A stretch of DNA of 64,000 nucleotides from Ochotona curzoniae (GCF_017591425.1 NW_024467121.1:496001-560000), one strand, 5' to 3'; shown: positions 46,281 to 63,727, numbered from the stretch's first letter. Made by a program: numbers and translations. The notes: a model not told the origin generated them from the letters alone.

Positions 46281-46899
46281 CTCTTCTCATTTCAGCCCGA
46301 AGCCGCGAGGACGGGGCTTTGTAGAAAGCTCGCTGGTGCCAGCTTTTTTTTTTTTTCCCTCTTGTTTTCTAGACGGCTTTTTAGTCAAACTGTTAAAGAT
46401 GAAACAAGAATGTAATGTTTTCAGACATTTACAGTAATCCCTCAACTGCCAGTCACAAATGGGGGGGCGGCGTGGGGGGGGATGCAAAACCTTTTTTTTT
46501 CCCTGTAATTTGATTCGACCTTTTCTGTGGTTTGTGGTTTCGTTCTTTCGACTTGTTTGTGGATCGAATGTTTACAGACATTTCTGATTTCTTTAATTAG
46601 AGAAATTGGCTCAAAGGCTTTTAGGGGTCTTTTTGTTTTGCCGTTTGGTGCTCCGAATTGGCGTTTGGAGACTAATTAAGGCTAGCGATTTTCTAGTACT
46701 ACAGTTTGTTTCATGAAGTCATATTTGGGTGGGAGATGTAATCTGTGCCCTTCCAAAATTATATAACATTATGGACATGTAAGAAAATACATATGCTGAT
46801 CATTATTTTCAGATTTTGGCAGATGGGGGAGGTGACACTGGTAAGAAAACTTTAATAGTTGTATATGGTGATCTGCCTTTTTTTTTTTAACGCTAGTAG
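45405..46899 (+). other. H3-3A: H3-3A intron 1
   Basis: The first half is CpG-rich (to about 46280), the rest T-rich. A run of 13 C lies at 45898-45910, with A- and T-homopolymers at 46012-46024 and 46345-46356. No transposable element was recognised in it. Confidence 0.85.
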
Positions 46900-53234
<6,335 letters not shown>

Positions 53235-53330
53235 GAATCCACTATGAGGAGAAACATTTCATTCTCAAAACAAATTTTTTTTTTTCCTCTTCTTACCTGT
53301 TATATTGGTAGCTCTGAACGTTTAGGGGTG

Positions 53331-53373
53331 TTTTTTTTGTTTGTTTTTTTTTGTTTTGTTTTTGTTTTTGTTT

Positions 53374-53407
<34 letters not shown>
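53331..53407 (+). repeat. H3-3A: T/G low-complexity block in H3-3A 3' UTR
   Basis: T-runs separated by single G's (TTTG, TTTTG, TTTTTG). In RNA this is a U-rich, G-interrupted element about 100 bases after the stop codon. Confidence 0.9.
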
Positions 53408-53409
<2 letters not shown>

Positions 53410-53598
53410 ATGGGGTCAAAAGGTACCTAAGTATATGATTGCAAATGGAAAACTAGGGGACAGAAATCAGGTATTGGCAGTTTTTCCATTTTCATTTGTG
53501 TGTGGATTTTTAATATAAATGCGGGGACGTAAAGCATTAACGCAAGTCAAAATGTTTCAGTGAACAAGTTTCAGCAGTTCAACTTTATAACAATTATA

Positions 53599-53604
53599 AA
53601 TAAA
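53599..53604 (+). promoter_or_regulatory. H3-3A: proximal poly(A) signal AATAAA, H3-3A
   Basis: A canonical hexamer 365 bp after the stop, followed by a T-rich stretch. It would give the shorter H3-3A transcript. Confidence 0.75.
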
Positions 53605-53814
53605 CCTGTTAAATTTTTCTGGACAATGCCAGCATTTGGATTTTTTTAAAACAAGTAAATTTCTTATTGACGGCAACTAAATGGTGTTTGTAGCATTTTT
53701 ATCATACAGTAGTAGATTCCATCCATTCACTATACTTTTCTAACTGAGTTGTCCTACATGCAAGTACATGTTTTTAATGTTGTCTGTCTTCTGTGCTGTT
53801 CCTGTAAGTTTGCT

Positions 53815-53830
53815 ATTAAAATACATTAAA
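53815..53830 (+). promoter_or_regulatory. H3-3A: distal poly(A) signals ATTAAA x2, H3-3A
   Basis: Two ATTAAA variants (53815-53820 and 53825-53830), followed by a T-rich region at 53841-53848. They probably define the longer transcript end. Confidence 0.65.
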
Positions 53831-53951
53831 CTATATCTGCTTTTGGTCTTTATTATCTTACCACTATGGTTCATTCATTTTCATATTCAGGATACAATTT
53901 TAATATCACATGCTTTGATTGTCATTTAATATCTGAGGTAATTATATTGAG

Positions 53952-54210
53952 GGGGCTGGCTGCACCTTGAGTGCACTTGAGTGCTTGCATTCCGTGGGGT
54001 GTGGGTTCATGTTCCAGCTGCTCTCCTTCCCATCCAGCAATCTGCCTATGGCCTGGGGAAGCAGCAGAGGATGCTCCAAGTGCATGGAACACCTCAAGAG
54101 ATTTCTAGCTTCAGATCCGCTTGGCTTTGGTCCTTGAGCCATTTGTTGAGTGATCCAGAGGATGGAAGATCTTTACCTCTGAATCAGCCTGTTTCATAAA
54201 AATAAATAAT
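53952..54210 (+). mobile_element. old C-SINE
   Basis: GGGGGCTGGCTGCACCTTGA head, body to CATAAAAATAAATAATG; lies just after the H3-3A 3' end. Confidence 0.78.
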
Positions 54211-54231
54211 GGGGGGAGGGGAGGAGTGCTT

Positions 54232-54388
54232 CTAAAGTATTTTTATTGTCTCTAAAGGCCATGATGGCTGGAGCTGATCCAATCCAGAGCTGGGAGCTCG
54301 CAGCCAGGTGCAGGGTCCCAAAGCTTAAGACCATCCTCCACTGCTCTCCTGGCCATAAGCAGGGAGCTAAACGGGAAGTGGAGCAGCC
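54232..54388 (-). mobile_element. C-SINE, partial
   Basis: Reverse body from TTTTTATTGTCTCTAAAGGC to GTGGAGCAGCC; the head is missing and an AATAAATCTTTAAG tail-like piece follows. Confidence 0.7.
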
Positions 54389-54477
54389 ATAATAAATCTT
54401 TAAGAAACTGTTAAGGGATAAGGAAAGTATAAGCTTGTTATTGGCATGGGGTGGGGAAAAACCACTGGCTTTACATC

Positions 54478-54770
54478 TTTTTTAAAGATTTATTATTTGC
54501 CAGCTTTATGTAAAAATTTGCTACTCACATGGCTGCAATAGGCAGAGCTGAATTGATCAGAAGCTGGCATTCTGGAACTTTCCTGGTGTTCCAGGTGGGT
54601 GCAAGATCCCCAATGGCTTGAGACATTCTCTGTTGCTTTCCCAGGCCAATAAGCAGGAGGCTGGATCAGAAGTGGAACAGCAGAGACATGAACTGGTCCC
54701 CACCATAGAGGATGTTGGTACTAGCAGGAGGAGGAGTATACAGGTACCAACCCCATGGCATTATAACTTA
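54478..54770 (-). mobile_element. old C-SINE
   Basis: AAAGATTTATTATTTGCC at the left; CAGGAGGCTGGATCAGAAGT body; the head is degraded. Confidence 0.68.
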
Positions 54771-55065
54771 GACTGCAAAATTGGCAAGATCACCTGAAAA
54801 TGCTTAAAATACAAAGTGGTGTAGTACATTACTGTTTCAGTACTGTTGCTAAAGTTGTTTGATGAAAACCATGTCTTCGGCTGAAATAATTTGAGGACTT
54901 TAGCAATTTAAGATGGCTGCAGGGTGTCTCCCCTTTCAAGAGGCACCCTTACCTCCTGGCTTTCCAGAGTTGCTTTCCCCTCCCCAGCTCACCAGGTCCC
55001 TTTATTTGTAAACAAACTTTTCTGTCTGAAAAAAAAGCGGGGCTGCATATTAACTGAAGCCACTA

Positions 55066-55312
55066 GATCCTGGTGTAGTACCCTAGTGGCTAAACAACTC
55101 AACCTTGCATGTGCCGGAATCCCATATGGGTGCCAGTTCAAATCCTGGGGGGCCCACTTCTCATCCAGCTCCCTGTTTGTGGCCTCTTAAGGCAGTCAAG
55201 GACAGGCCAAAACTTTGAGAACCCTACAACTGTATGGGAGACCCAGAAGAATCTTAATCTCTGTCTCCTAGCTCCAGATTGATCAACTCTGATTGTTGTA
55301 GCCACAATCTTG
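55066..55312 (+). mobile_element. C-SINE, 3' end missing
   Basis: Forward head GATCCTGGTGTAGTACCC; it stops after TTGTAGCCACAATCTTG and joins an A-rich piece. Confidence 0.8.
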
Positions 55313-55339
55313 AAAAACAAAAACACTGAAGCTGCCAAA

Positions 55340-55530
55340 TCACTTAATTTGAAAAGCAAGAGTTGCAGAGAATGCAAGAGTATTTCCATCCAATGATACA
55401 CTCCCCAGTTGCTGCAATAGCCAGGCCTGGGCCAGGCCAAAGTGTCTTCTGCATCTGCCCTGCAAGTGCAGGGGCCTAAGCACTTGGGCCTTCTTGCCCT
55501 GTGGTACTTGCCATTGGAATGACTAAGGGG
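55340..55530 (-). mobile_element. old C-SINE, partial
   Basis: TTGAAAAGCAAGAGTTGCAG, then CAGGGGCCTAAGCACTTGGG; head side missing. Confidence 0.58.
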
Positions 55531-55975
55531 TGATTTAGGATGATGAATCTTTCAGGACCTGTTAAATATGACTGGTATACTGATGTTGAAACATTTGTGT
55601 GTTTATAACTGGAAATAATGGGAAATGTTAAGCAGTAGGCTAAAAACTTCTGTATCCCTAAGACATTTAGCTTGTAATTGGTCTTAAACTTTTTAGCAAT
55701 TAACTTTGAATTGTGCAGGTGTTTTATAAAATGCTTTAATTACAGAATTAATATAGATCTACAGCCCTGATTGCAATTTGTTGCATGTGGTAAACATTGT
55801 TATTCCTCGGATAATTTGGCAAGAGTATCTTATTCATTGTTTAGCATTTCCTTAATAGAAGTTACCAGAAATATTTCAGAAAGGAACGTGAGTGTCTCCA
55901 ATAAGGGAGGAAATGGTGTTACCTTCTGGAATGTAATGGACACTGATTATGTAGAAGTATAAGATAACATGCTTT
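55531..55975. other. no recognised content
   Basis: AT-rich intergenic sequence. Confidence 0.45.
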
Positions 55976-56063
55976 TTTCTTGCCTTAAAAAATCATGTTA
56001 GATGATTACATACTCGATCAGGGTGGGATGGATCTAGGGTTAGGGAGAAGTGGGTGTGATCAT
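55976..56063 (-). mobile_element. L1 3' end fused to the U6 pseudogene
   Basis: The plus strand here has GATGATTACATACTCGATCA, GGGTGGGAT and TAGGGTTAGGG. The first of these recurs with changes at 57490-57530 (GATGATTACATGATTGATCC, then GGGTGGGAT). The A-rich 3' end (T-rich on plus, 55976-55994) is on the left, so U6 and L1 point the same way. Confidence 0.75.
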
Positions 56064-56155
56064 AAAAATATGGAGTACAAATTTGCTCTCATCCTTGCAC
56101 AAGGGGTATGCTAATCTCTGTTGATCCAATTTTAGTATATGTGCTGCTAAAGCAC
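56064..56155 (-). pseudogene. U6 snRNA pseudogene (5' part of a U6-L1 chimera)
   Basis: Read on the minus strand it starts GTGCTTTAGCAGCACATATA and continues with CTAAAATTGGA, the ACAGAGA box, TTAGCAT, GTGCAAGGATGA, GCAAATTTG and the 3' end TCCATATTTTT. That is U6 end to end, with a few small deletions (92 bp against about 106 in functional U6). The 5' stem is altered and no U6 promoter elements were sought in detail, so it is a retropseudogene. Instead of its own A-tail it runs straight into L1 3' sequence. Confidence 0.9.
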
Positions 56156-57439
56156 TAGTCAAGCTTTAAAGATTTGTTTTCCTCCTACTCTGAAATATTT
56201 GCTAGTTGGTTTTTACAACTGTGCTCATTGGACACAATAAGTCATGTACTACAAAACTGACCCAAGTAGGAAGAAAGTAAATAGAGATCCTTGGGACTGA
56301 ATGTCACATACTCTAGTATGATTAAAGTACTATACATGTCTGAATGTCCTGTGGTGGTTCAGTATTTGGTGGTTAGATACCTCTTGCCAAGAGACTATTT
56401 TGAGGGTGGGCCAATCTTTGGGGAGTGGGTGGTCTGCCAGCTCTTTGATACCCTGGGTTCATGCTGTTTTAACCTTCAGACCAATAATTTCGGAGTTAGA
56501 GCATCTAGCATTCTTACCCAGATGGGAGCCATGATGTATGGGATCCATAGTGAAAATCCACTGTCTGCAAGGTTCAGTTTTTGAGTAGTCATATTCAGAA
56601 GGAAAGGAAATAGCCAGTTTACACTTAAGACTTGGAAAAGGTTACTCAAGTAAATTTTTTAAAAGACAGTTATAGTATGTTGTAAGAAAAAATTTAGATA
56701 AACATAGGCACTTATGTTTGTGGGAAAAATCAATTAAAATTTGATGCAGATAAGTTTGAGGTCCTTAAGATCTTGAGTCACGGCTTTCCAGTTTTTGAAA
56801 CAGGATTTATTTTTCATTCCATTTTCCACACATTTGAGGTTTGTAGAACCTTCATGTCTTGGGAAGATTGGGAATATTTATTCAAAGAGCTTCTGTAGGA
56901 GGAGATTGGGATTTTCTTTTGAGTGAAAACTCAGCTATTACGAAAAGATGTGCACTTGAGTAAAAACTGTTTGCATATTTTGACCAGCATAGAATCAGAA
57001 AATACCAATCTCGGAGACTAAAGAATAGTAGATAATTCAGAGGTGAAGAACACTCCAGGTTATGCAGCAGATGGAGGGAAGGTCAATGGAATCCAGGGCC
57101 ATGCTCAAGTGAGGTACAAAGTACCAGCACAGTTCATCTTGCCAAGGATTTTAGAAGCTTTGGTATTTCGTAAAAACACATAGGTAAGAGGGACAAAATT
57201 GGGAATGAGGGTGACAGATAATTAGAAATCACAAGAAAGGACTGTTCCGTACTGCTCCTCATCTGCCTAGCTCAGCTCCCCTCTCGTCTTCATTTATTTT
57301 GGCTCGTCCTCAAAAAAGTATATCCTAGAGTTTACCCTTAGCACCCTAGTGCAACCTGGCAGAGAATAGTTGAAATAACATCTAGCCATTTTCTCATCCC
57401 TTCAGGTCTCTTCTTCACAATCTAGAAAAAAAAATCTGA
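56156..57439. other. no recognised content
   Basis: AT-rich; no SINE, no coding domain. Some of it could be lagomorph-specific repeat that I do not know. Confidence 0.4.
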
Positions 57440-59640
57440 AACATGAATTGTTGATCATTTCTCCACTTTATTATTTTTAAAAATGTTATGATGATTACAT
57501 GATTGATCCGGGTGGGATCAAGGTTTAGGGAAAATTGCATGAACTTATTGTTTCCACATTTGCTATTTCTTGTTTCTGGGGGAAGGGGAGAAGTTGGGGG
57601 GAAGCTACACGTGACTTTCCAAATGTCCCAGTACCCAGGAATGAGGAACCGCCACCTCACATCAACCCATGGTCTCCATGTGTAAATATTCCGAGGGTTC
57701 TGCCCAAGTGGTTTGGATAGTTCTGGAATGTTGATTTCACTGATTCAAGGATGAAGCCACCCTCCCTATGTCCACTGGTTGATATAGTAACCCTCAAGTT
57801 TCCATTCACTGAGATTTTTCACTGGCATTATTTGACTGGGGTGGTTGTCCAGTTTGTTCTGCTTTGCTACAGCACTAAAAGAGCTGCCATATTCTTTTAC
57901 AGCTATGCTGGACCTATGTCCACTGCTCTGCATTTTTCGCTAAATAGAAAATGCTCTTGCAGGTTGAGCCCAAGGACCTGGGCTGGCCAGCCCAAGCCTC
58001 GCCAGATTCCCTACCTCTGAAGCTCACAAACCCGGCACCCTCCTCGCAGGCAGGCCCAAGGACCTGGGCCATGTGACCTGAGCCCCATCAGATCCCCCAA
58101 CCCTGAAGCTCATGAATCTGGCACCCACCTTGTAGGTGGGCCCCAGGACCCAGGCTAGGCAACCCGAGCCCTCCTGGGTCCCCCACACCCAGGGCTCACA
58201 AACAGCACCCCTCCTCACAGGTGGACCCAAGGACTAAAACCAAATGACCCAAACCCTGCCAGATCCCCCATCCCTGGGCTGGGGTTCATGAACCAAACAA
58301 CTCACAGGCAGGTCCCAGGAGCCGGGCTAGGCAACCTGAGTGCTGCCAGATCTCTCCACATCCCCAGGGCTCAGGAAACTGGCCCCTACCACACAGGTGA
58401 GCGCCAAGACCCAATCCAAGCTACCTAAGCCCTGCCAGATCCCTAGCTCCTGAGATTCAACGAACCTGGTCCCTGCTGGCCCCAGACTGGCATGACTCGC
58501 CTAGCCTCAGCATCTACAATCTTACTGTGCAGCATGTCCTGGTCTAGTCTGCCCCCGGTCCAGCTTCTGCTGGTGGGTGCTGCAGCCTATCCCAGCGCAG
58601 CCCATCCCAGCGCAGCCCAGCCCAATTGCTGTCTTGGCCCTAATGTGAACTGGCTGATGTTGCAGCCAAATCTGGCTGCTCCTGCCTCCTGCCCTGGTTC
58701 TCTGATTTGCCAGTGGGTGTTATAAACTGGCCCAGACTGATCTGTCCCCAAATTTGACGCACGTGTGTGCCAGCAGATACCTATGGTCTGAGCTGCTCCT
58801 TGCCTTGATTCTTGTGCTCATCTGCAGGGACTGCATCCCAATGAAGGAGTTTTCCAAAGTCCTCCATCGAGTCTCCTCCCAATGGCAATTCTCATGCACA
58901 CCAGTGTGTCCTTGACCTAGTTGACTTTGTCCCTGTCAAAACAAGAACAGTGGCATTACTCAACTGGCCCACACCCATTCTGATTCTTGCTGTTGGGTGT
59001 TGCCGCCCAGCAAAATCTGGTCTGTGCCCAGACACAGCTTTCATGTGGTTCAGCGGGAGTCTAGACTTAGCCCAGCTAGTTCTACATCCAACCTTGCTCT
59101 CATGAGTACTAGTAGGCATCAGAGTCTAGCCCAACCTGTTGCTCCCCAGATCCAGTGCACACCAGTGCCAGTAAAGGCTGTAGCTATGTCCAGCCAAGCT
59201 TGTTGCCCTCAATCCTACTCTCATCCTCACTGGTGGGAACCTCAACACAGCTGGGGTATCCCCTTAGATCACCAGCCCGGCCTGTTCTTCAGTGAGCCAG
59301 CAGAGATTGCAGTTCCACAGGGGTGAGTCCACATTGCCCCCACAGATTCTGCTATCAGACCCTCTTCTGACTATTGTTCTCTCCTCCAAATCAACTTGGT
59401 GTCAACCCCCTACTTACATATGTATGTTGTGGACTTATCTATGGAGATCTTTCATCTGTAATTCCTAACCTGGGCATAAAACCACAGGGCATCACAAAAT
59501 GCCACCTGTGTGACTGCCCCCCCCCCATTTCCCTGTAAATCCTGGCCCATCAAACCGCCAGGGCATGCTACCGGGCAGCCTGAGGGACTTCGCTCAGAAC
59601 CTTTGGTGCCTGGCCTGCCCAGATATATGCACCCATGCAG
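57440..59640 (-). mobile_element. lagomorph L1 3' region with internal tandem repeats (tentative)
   Basis: The left end carries the same L1 3' terminal sequence as 38116-38348 and 55976-56063 (GATGATTACATGATTGATCC; GTTTCCACATTTGC; GGGGGAAGGGGAG), with the A-rich end at the left. To the right it runs through non-repeated sequence, an ~86-bp tandem array (57960-58480) and a second, weaker array (58540-59330). Known: rabbit L1 elements can carry internal direct repeats in their 3' UTR. The right edge and the L1 identity of the part beyond 58500 are inference. Confidence 0.5.
57960..58480. repeat. degenerate ~86-bp tandem array, six units
   Basis: Units start near 57960, 58048, 58133, 58218, 58305 and 58394. 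Each opens with a CAGGTGGGCCC-like motif, has GCCAGATCCC in the middle and GCTCACGAAC-like sequence near the end. Units are clearly related but diverged. Confidence 0.8.
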
Positions 59641-59899
59641 GTTTTAAGAAAAAAAAAAAAAAAACCCTTCCAGGTGGGGTGGTCCCGGAAGCCCACTAAG
59701 GATCCCTTTCCCCAGGGAGCCAGTGTGCTCAGCTGTGCATACCTGCACTGGTTAGAAAGGGATCCTGGGGTTCCTGAAGGCCTGCAGCAAAATCTTCTCC
59801 CCCAAGGGAACCACACAACCTGGCTTCAGACATGTGTGCAGGTAAAAGAAAGAAATAGTAACAAGAAATTCAAGGTACTCATTGGCTCAGGCCCTGATG

Positions 59900-60120
59900 T
59901 GCTCTGGCCTCATGCTCTGTTCTTCCCACCACTTGTCCAGCCAGTTTCTCATTTTCATTTTCTTTGGCTTTGATTTTCTTAGTATTTATCAAGATCTGAA
60001 ATTACCTTGTTAATTTGTCACCTTTTTTACTAACTGCTTTCACTCAGATATTGTTAAGAAAGAGGGTTTCACATTTCCCACTGTAATCCCATAGCTACAG
60101 TACTGGTATACAGAGTAAAA
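59900..60120 (+). repeat. L2 fragment
   Basis: TTCTTAGTATTTATCAAGAT followed by CTGAAATTACCTTGTTAATT matches the L2 region shortly before its 3' end. Confidence 0.6.
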
Positions 60121-60208
60121 AATTAGAAGTGTACCTGCTTGCCTTGCAGATTTGTTAAGAAGATTAAATGTAAATACATGTGAAAACACATATACCAATG
60201 CAGTAAGT

Positions 60209-60422
60209 ACCCTGGGAAAGTAGTTGAGGATGGCCTATAGACTTAGGACTCTGCAACTATGTAGGAGACCTGGAGGAAGCTCCTGGTTCCTGGCTTTCGA
60301 TCAGCTCAGCTCTGGCCATTGTGGCCACTGTGGGAAATGAACCAGCAGATGGAGGATCTTTCTGTCTCTGCTCTCTGTAAATCTGACTTTCCAATAAAAA
60401 TAAATCTTAAAAAAAAAAAAAA
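60209..60422 (+). mobile_element. 5'-truncated C-SINE
   Basis: Begins at CCTGGGAAAGTAGTTGAGG, about 130 bp into the SINE; complete A-tail at 60409-60422. Confidence 0.85.
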
Positions 60423-60434
60423 GACAAAATAGAA

Positions 60435-60717
60435 TCTAATTGTGGCACCATGGCAGTGACATAGCAAGCTAATGCTATGGTGCTGGTTCAAGTCCCAGTG
60501 GCTCTATTTCCCAATCCAACTCCTTGCTAATAGTCTGGGAAAGCAGTAGATGATCCCAAGGCTTTGGGGCCCTGCTCCCATGTGGGAAACTTAGGACAAG
60601 CTCCTGATTTCAGCCAGCCTAGCTCTAGCTGTTGTAGCTATTTAGGGAATGAATCAGTGGATGGAAGATTGTCTCTCTCCTCAAAACTCTTTCAAGAAAA
60701 ATAAATCTTAAAAAACA
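60435..60717 (+). mobile_element. old C-SINE
   Basis: GGTGCTGGTTCAAGTCCCAG, CCAACTCCTTGCTAATAGTC and tail AAGAAAAATAAATCTT. Confidence 0.78.
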
Positions 60718-61041
60718 AAAATTATACAGTTGTTAACAAAGCAAACCAACATAACTATTGTTCTTGCAACTGTTGAGAAAAACTTGACCTCAAACTTATA
60801 ATCTTCCAAGTAGGAACTTGAAATAGGGATCAAGTGGGCATGTATGGTAATGAGTAGAATTAGCACAGGCCTAAGTAGCAAAACCCCAAGTAAGTTATGA
60901 ATACTTTCCTACCTTTATTATTGAATTGAACACTGACTATTCCTGGTCAATAAGGAAATAAGGGAAATGATTATTTGCAGTATAGCTTCAGAGTTCCAAA
61001 TTCAGGCTCTCAAGTTCAACTGCCATTCTCCTCCACCCAGC
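60718..61041. other. no recognised content
   Basis: AT-rich spacer between a SINE and L2 sequence. Confidence 0.45.
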
Positions 61042-62060
61042 CTCTCATACCTCCTACATCCAGTAAGTATTTATGGAGCACCTTTTGTGTGCCAGGCACT
61101 GTTACAGGGATACTTAATTGCACAAACGAGTCCCCCAAAGAGCCACATTCTGATGAGAAAAATGAAGAAGGGAGTATGATATACAGGTCATCCCACTGAG
61201 AATAAGTAATGTTGCAGAAGAGGTGGGTGTTGGAAGTTCGAGTGGCCAGAGGTATCACTGGGTTGTCCTTGGAGTAAAGTCCTGAAGAAAATGAGCAGAT
61301 AAGTCCCTGGAATGTGGGGAGTACAGCAGGTCCTAATGGGAGTGCTATGGGAGCCAGGGATGTTCCGGGAACATCAGAGAGATGAGTAGCTGTAGCAGAG
61401 TGAGAAGAAAAGTTGGAGGAAACAGAACAGGAGCTAGGGCAGTAAGTATAAAGATATGGAGATGGGGACCCTCTAGAGAGTTCTGAGTAGAACGCTAAAA
61501 TGATCTCACTCCTATCTGAACTAAATCAGTTCATCTACTGTAGGTAGAATAATGGAAAGTAGTAAGGTTGGAGAAGTAGAACCAGTTGGGAAGCTATCAT
61601 AATAACCTGAATATGATATGATACAGTGACTTGGGCTAGGGTCGTAGCATTCTGGGTAGGTTGGCTAGGACCTGCTGGCTGATGGATGTGGGCATGAAGA
61701 AAGAGGGGCTTACAGTACCAGGGTTTGGGACCTGGGAAACTGCAAGAATAATGTTGCTGCTTGACATAGAGAAGGCTGAGGGGAGCAGGATTTGGAGTAG
61801 TACAGACGCTCATCTTGAACACGCTTGAAATGAGATTTCAAGTAGCCTGTTGGGTATGAGCCTGGCTCATAGGACAGGGTTGGCAGGTGATCACAATTTG
61901 GAAATCAGCAGCAAATCCTGGGACTTAAAGCCAAGAAGTTGGGTGACATTACCAACAAGAAAGCACATGTAGACAGGGGAGAGAAGAGGTTCAATGATGG
62001 ACACTCAGCATTAGAGTTCGGTCACTGGGGAAGGCACACAGGTGAATGAACAGTGTGTGA
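61042..62060 (-). repeat. long L2 3' region
   Basis: Starts CAGTAAGTATTTATGGAGCA and TGTGCCAGGCACTGTTACAG, then about 900 bp in L2 order. Landmarks include GGAGAAGTAGAACCAGTTGG, GAAGCTATCATAATAACCTG and GACTTGGGCTAGGGTCGTAG, all read as the reverse complement. No intact ORF. Confidence 0.75.
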
Positions 62061-62252
62061 AAAGAGCCAGGCACCGTAATCTGTGAATTAACAAAAGGTG
62101 CTCCGAGGAAAAGAGGAAGTCATCTGCTGTGTCATGGTGCAGATTAGTATGGTCAAATCTGAGAAGCAACATTTGGATTTGATAACATGGACGAAGTGAT
62201 GATGTAACAGTATTGCTGAAATAGAAGCAACTTTCTTTGAAAATAAATGTTT

Positions 62253-62349
62253 TGGAGCTGGATTGGAAGTGGAGCAGCCAGAACTCAAACACCAATGGGA
62301 TGATGGCACCACAGGCAGAGGATTAAACTACAACATGGCACTAGCCCCT
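62253..62349 (-). mobile_element. old SINE head-side fragment
   Basis: GGAGCTGGATTGGAAGTGG to ACATGGCACTAGCCCC: only the head-side ~100 bp of a reverse copy. Confidence 0.65.
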
Positions 62350-62589
62350 GAAAAACAATTTCTAAAAAATTTTTAAATGATCTCAGTGAGCTATTAAATT
62401 TTATGAAAAATGAGATAGTTGGACTACTTATCGAGGGGATGTATTTATATTTCATAACCTCGAAATTGATCAATTTGATTAAAAGGTCAGCCATCAAAAA
62501 TAGAGAATCAAAAGTAAATACAAAAATGCTTTAATCATTTTCTTCAAAAGCTCCACTTCTCTTAACTTATCCCCTAGAAATGCAGATTT
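62350..62589. other. no recognised content
   Basis: AT-rich spacer. Confidence 0.5.
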
Positions 62590-62892
62590 AGGGCCTGGTG
62601 CAGTAGCCTAGTGGTTAGAGTCCTTGCCTTGAATGCACCGGGATCCCATATGGGCACTGGTTCTAATACTCGCAGCCCCACTTCCCATCCTGCTTGTGGC
62701 CTGGGAAAGCAATCGAAGATGGCCCAAAGCCTTGAGACCCTGCACCTGCGTGAGAGACCTGGAAGAAGCTCCTGACTCCTGGCTGCAGCCATTGTGGTCA
62801 CTTGAGGAGTGAATCAACAGATGAAAGATCTTTCTCTCTGTCTCTTCTCCTCTCTGTAAATCTTTCCAATAAAAATAAATCTTTTAAAAGAA
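62590..62892 (+). mobile_element. C-SINE
   Basis: Forward copy, head GGGCCTGGTGCAGTAGCC. Flanks AGAAATGCAGATTTA and AGAAATACAGATACA resemble a decayed target duplication. Confidence 0.9.
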
Positions 62893-63013
62893 GAAATACA
62901 GATACACAATAGTAAATGTAAATATTACAAAAGCACTGTTTTTGTTTTTAAATGGAAAGGTAGCTTTCCAGAGAGGAGAGAAACACACACATATACATAC
63001 ACATATATATAAT

Positions 63014-63333
63014 TTTTTAAAAAGATTTAATTTTCATTGGAAAGTCAGATTTACAGAGAGAAGTAGATAGAGAGAAAGATCTTATATTCACTGGTTCATT
63101 CCCAAAGCAGCCGCAACAACCAGAGCTAAACCAATCAGGAGCCCAGAGCCTCTTCCAGGTCTCCCACGTGGGTCCAGGGTCCCAAGGCTTTGGGCTGTCC
63201 TCGACTGCTTTCCCAGCCACAAGTAGGGAGCTGAATGGGAAGTGGAGCATCCGGGACACAAACCAGTGGCCATGTGGGATCCTGGCATGTGCAAGGCAAG
63301 GACTTTAGCCACTAGTCCACTGTACTGGCCCCA
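63014..63333 (-). mobile_element. C-SINE
   Basis: Reverse copy with AAAGATTTAATTTTCATTGG tail side and head CTGTACTGGCCCC. Confidence 0.9.
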
Positions 63334-63412
63334 TATATTTAGATTTTATAACTGTTAAAAAGAATGAGGCAGAGAAACCTATATATCCTGTGGGAAGATT
63401 TCAGAGTTTAGA

Positions 63413-63727
63413 GGGGCAGTTATTGTGTTCCAGCTGGTTAAGACGCTGACTGCAGCACTAATGTCCCATATGGGCAGCAGTTCGTCTGGCTGTTCCACTT
63501 CCAATCCAGCTCGCTGGTAATGTGTCTAGAAAAGCAGTGGAAAATGGTCCAAGTGCTTGGGCCTCTGTACCCACATGGGAGACCTGGATGAAGCTCCTAT
63601 TTCCAGCTGCAGCAAATGGCTTTCCTGTGCTGCCATTTGGGGAATGAACCAACAGATGGAAGATCTGCCTCTCCCATCTCTTACTGTGCCTTTCAAATAA
63701 ATAAATCTTAAAAAAAAAAAAAAAAAG
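63413..63727 (+). mobile_element. old C-SINE with long A-tail
   Basis: GGTTAAGACGCTGACTGCAG head side, CAAATAAATAAATCTT then an A run (63710-63726). Confidence 0.83.

Larger units (their letters stand above)
53235..53842 (+). other. H3-3A: H3-3A 3' UTR
   Basis: This follows the stop codon. It has a T/G-rich low-complexity block (53331-53407, mostly TTTTG and TTTG units), then a stretch that looks close to the human H3-3A 3' UTR (for example GGACAATGCCAGCATTTGGA at 53621). There is no histone stem-loop, so the message is polyadenylated, as expected for H3.3. The distal end near 53842 is estimated from the last poly(A) signal. Confidence 0.85.

Noticed and set aside
56291..56584. 97-codon plus-strand open frame
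   Set aside because: No similarity I can name and AT-rich context; insufficient support.
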